Assembly (NCBI GenBank): GCA_009692065.1
Contig: SHZY01000038.1
Location: 1 to 43,131 of the forward strand
Source of the DNA: Gemmataceae bacterium
GTDB lineage: Bacteria > Planctomycetota > Planctomycetia > Gemmatales > Gemmataceae
Length of the DNA: 43,131 bases
Direction: 5' to 3'
Shown piece by piece: positions 42,316 through 43,131 of this stretch (within the stretch, counting starts at the first letter, position 1; every line of letters begins with the position of its first letter). The position numbers and the translations under genes were made by a program. The notes under the pieces were generated by a model, which saw nothing but the letters and a program-made list of their open reading frames with translations, searched no databases and was not told the DNA's origin.

Positions 42316-42574
42316 GACGGACCTCCCTGGTTGAATCGGGGTTGGTTTCCATGGAAGCGTATCAATGCAACCGCGATGCCAGGCGGGCCAAACTGACGTT
42401 GACTTTTTGCGAATGAGCCGCAACACGTTGACGGGATTGAGGAAGTGGCTTTGGAATTCGCCGAGGCAAGCAAGGCGGACTTTGCCGCGTGCGGGGAGTT
42501 TGCGGGCGCAAGAGTTACAAGCGGGGGCCGGGGGACAGCACAAGTTACAAAGCTGGAGACACCGCTTGGAGCGG

Positions 42575-42624
42575 ATGACTTGCCTAGCGTTTGCAAGTTT
42601 CACACACACACACTGACACACCCC
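42575..42624. repeat. Inverted copy of the GT-rich dispersed repeat (family D)
   Basis: The complement reads GTGTGTGTGTGAAACTTGCA, then AACGCTAGGCAAGTCAT. It matches the copies at 11184-11290 apart from a few substitutions, 31 kb away and in opposite orientation. Confidence 0.7.
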
Positions 42625-42659
42625 CGTCAAACCTCGATGAGTCTCCCTGATTTGAAACG

Positions 42660-42877
42660 GGTGTGACCGGCATTCCGCGGTCGGCAATGGAAATGGCTCG
42701 ATCACGGCAGATCAGCAATTTTCGTGGTATCTCGAGGCCATAGCGCAACTGCCTGCTGAATCGGGAGTTGCGGTGCGGCCATGACACGACGCGACAACTG
42801 TGTGTAGGAGTATCCCCACCAATCTTGACTGCCGGGAAGTTGGCAAAAAGTGGGTTTTGCGGCATGCCGGTCATACC
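42660..42877. repeat. Inverted pair bounding about 220 bp
   Basis: GGTGTGACCGGCATTCCGC (42660-42678) recurs inverted at 42859-42877 with two differences. The interior codes for nothing recognisable. Size and structure suit a miniature inverted-repeat element, next to the GT-rich repeat. Confidence 0.4.
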
Positions 42878-43131
42878 TATTTGAAACACTCGTGAGCCAT
42901 CTGAGGGAAACGCTTGACACTTAGTCAGTAAGATTCGCGCCACAGTCGCAATGAATCAGGAATTTCGATCATTTCCGCAAGAATATCCGCTATCACTAAT
43001 GTCCCGTTGAGACATTGCTGACCAGATGCAAATTCTTGCCGCGGCTTATTTTATGACGAATTTCCATCTGCATCGATTTCAACTTTCCCGCGCGGAATCT
43101 CGTAGACTTTTCCACGAATGCCTGTGGAAAG

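Larger units (their letters stand above)
42316..43131. other. Gene-free, repeat-bearing end of the window
   Basis: No frame here has a ribosome site with family resemblance. It holds an inverted copy of the GT-rich repeat (42575-42624) and an inverted pair around GTGACCGGCATTCCGC (42660-42678 and 42859-42877). At the window edge, CTTTTCCAC...GTGGAAAG (about 43106-43131) forms a weak hairpin. I see no origin or RNA gene. Confidence 0.5.

Noticed and set aside
42316..42705. N-terminal extension of the small two-CxxC protein
   Set aside because: The extension is translated from the GT-rich repeat and non-coding sequence. A GTG with GGGAGG at 42315 gives a compact protein.
42914..42945. Possible promoter with TTGACA near 42914
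   Set aside because: No -10 element is found at suitable spacing and no gene follows before the window ends.

Overview
The window looks like a planctomycete chromosome, probably Gemmataceae or a close relative. The evidence is the gene content: a DUF1501 protein with a twin-arginine leader, a TIGR03000 protein, a neutral-ceramidase-like protein, a CHAT/STAND/WD40 giant, and a secretin about three times the usual length. High GC, many long antisense shadow frames and several families of intergenic palindromes fit the same group. Assignment to a genus is inference only.

Region 1 (1-7.5 kb) reads as a decayed genomic island. It starts with an IS1380-type transposase fragment fused to a 5'-truncated DUF3427 helicase. 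A 3'-truncated nucleotidyltransferase, an apparently intact DUF1501 gene, the 3' remnant of a second DUF1501-like gene, a gene of unknown function and a tyrosine recombinase follow. The recombinase lies next to tRNA-Lys(TTT) at 7398-7470.

Region 2 (7.5-19.2 kb) holds a small zinc-ribbon gene, an exported ceramidase-like protein, a translationally coupled pair (DUF6932-like nucleotidyltransferase plus a 69-residue helical protein), a membrane-anchored small protein, an IS1-type remnant, and a gene whose frame joins a squalene-cyclase-like repeat domain to DUF362 through a dispersed palindrome. A 1600-residue CHAT-like/STAND/TM/14xWD40 protein and a lipoprotein gene complete it.

Region 3 (19.2-35.5 kb) is a type II secretion cluster on the minus strand in the order gspE-F-G-H-I-J-K-L-M-D. 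The GspM-position protein appears to carry a GspC/PilP-like C-terminus, and GspD has about 13-14 N-type modules before the secretin channel domain. The ATPase, platform, pseudopilins, assembly proteins and outer-membrane channel are therefore all present. No prepilin peptidase or separate gspC is visible.

Region 4 (35.7-43.1 kb) holds an exported coiled-coil protein divergent from gspE, a TIGR03000 surface protein, a glycolate oxidase operon (glcD, a membrane protein, glcE, glcF), a small two-CxxC protein and an 816-base gene-free end that contains dispersed repeats.

The most unusual layer is the repeats. At least six families of palindromic or dispersed repeats occur, and many copies sit within 0-8 bases of a stop codon. 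Five belong to one family whose arms vary in a compensating way. One palindrome of another family lies in frame inside a coding region.
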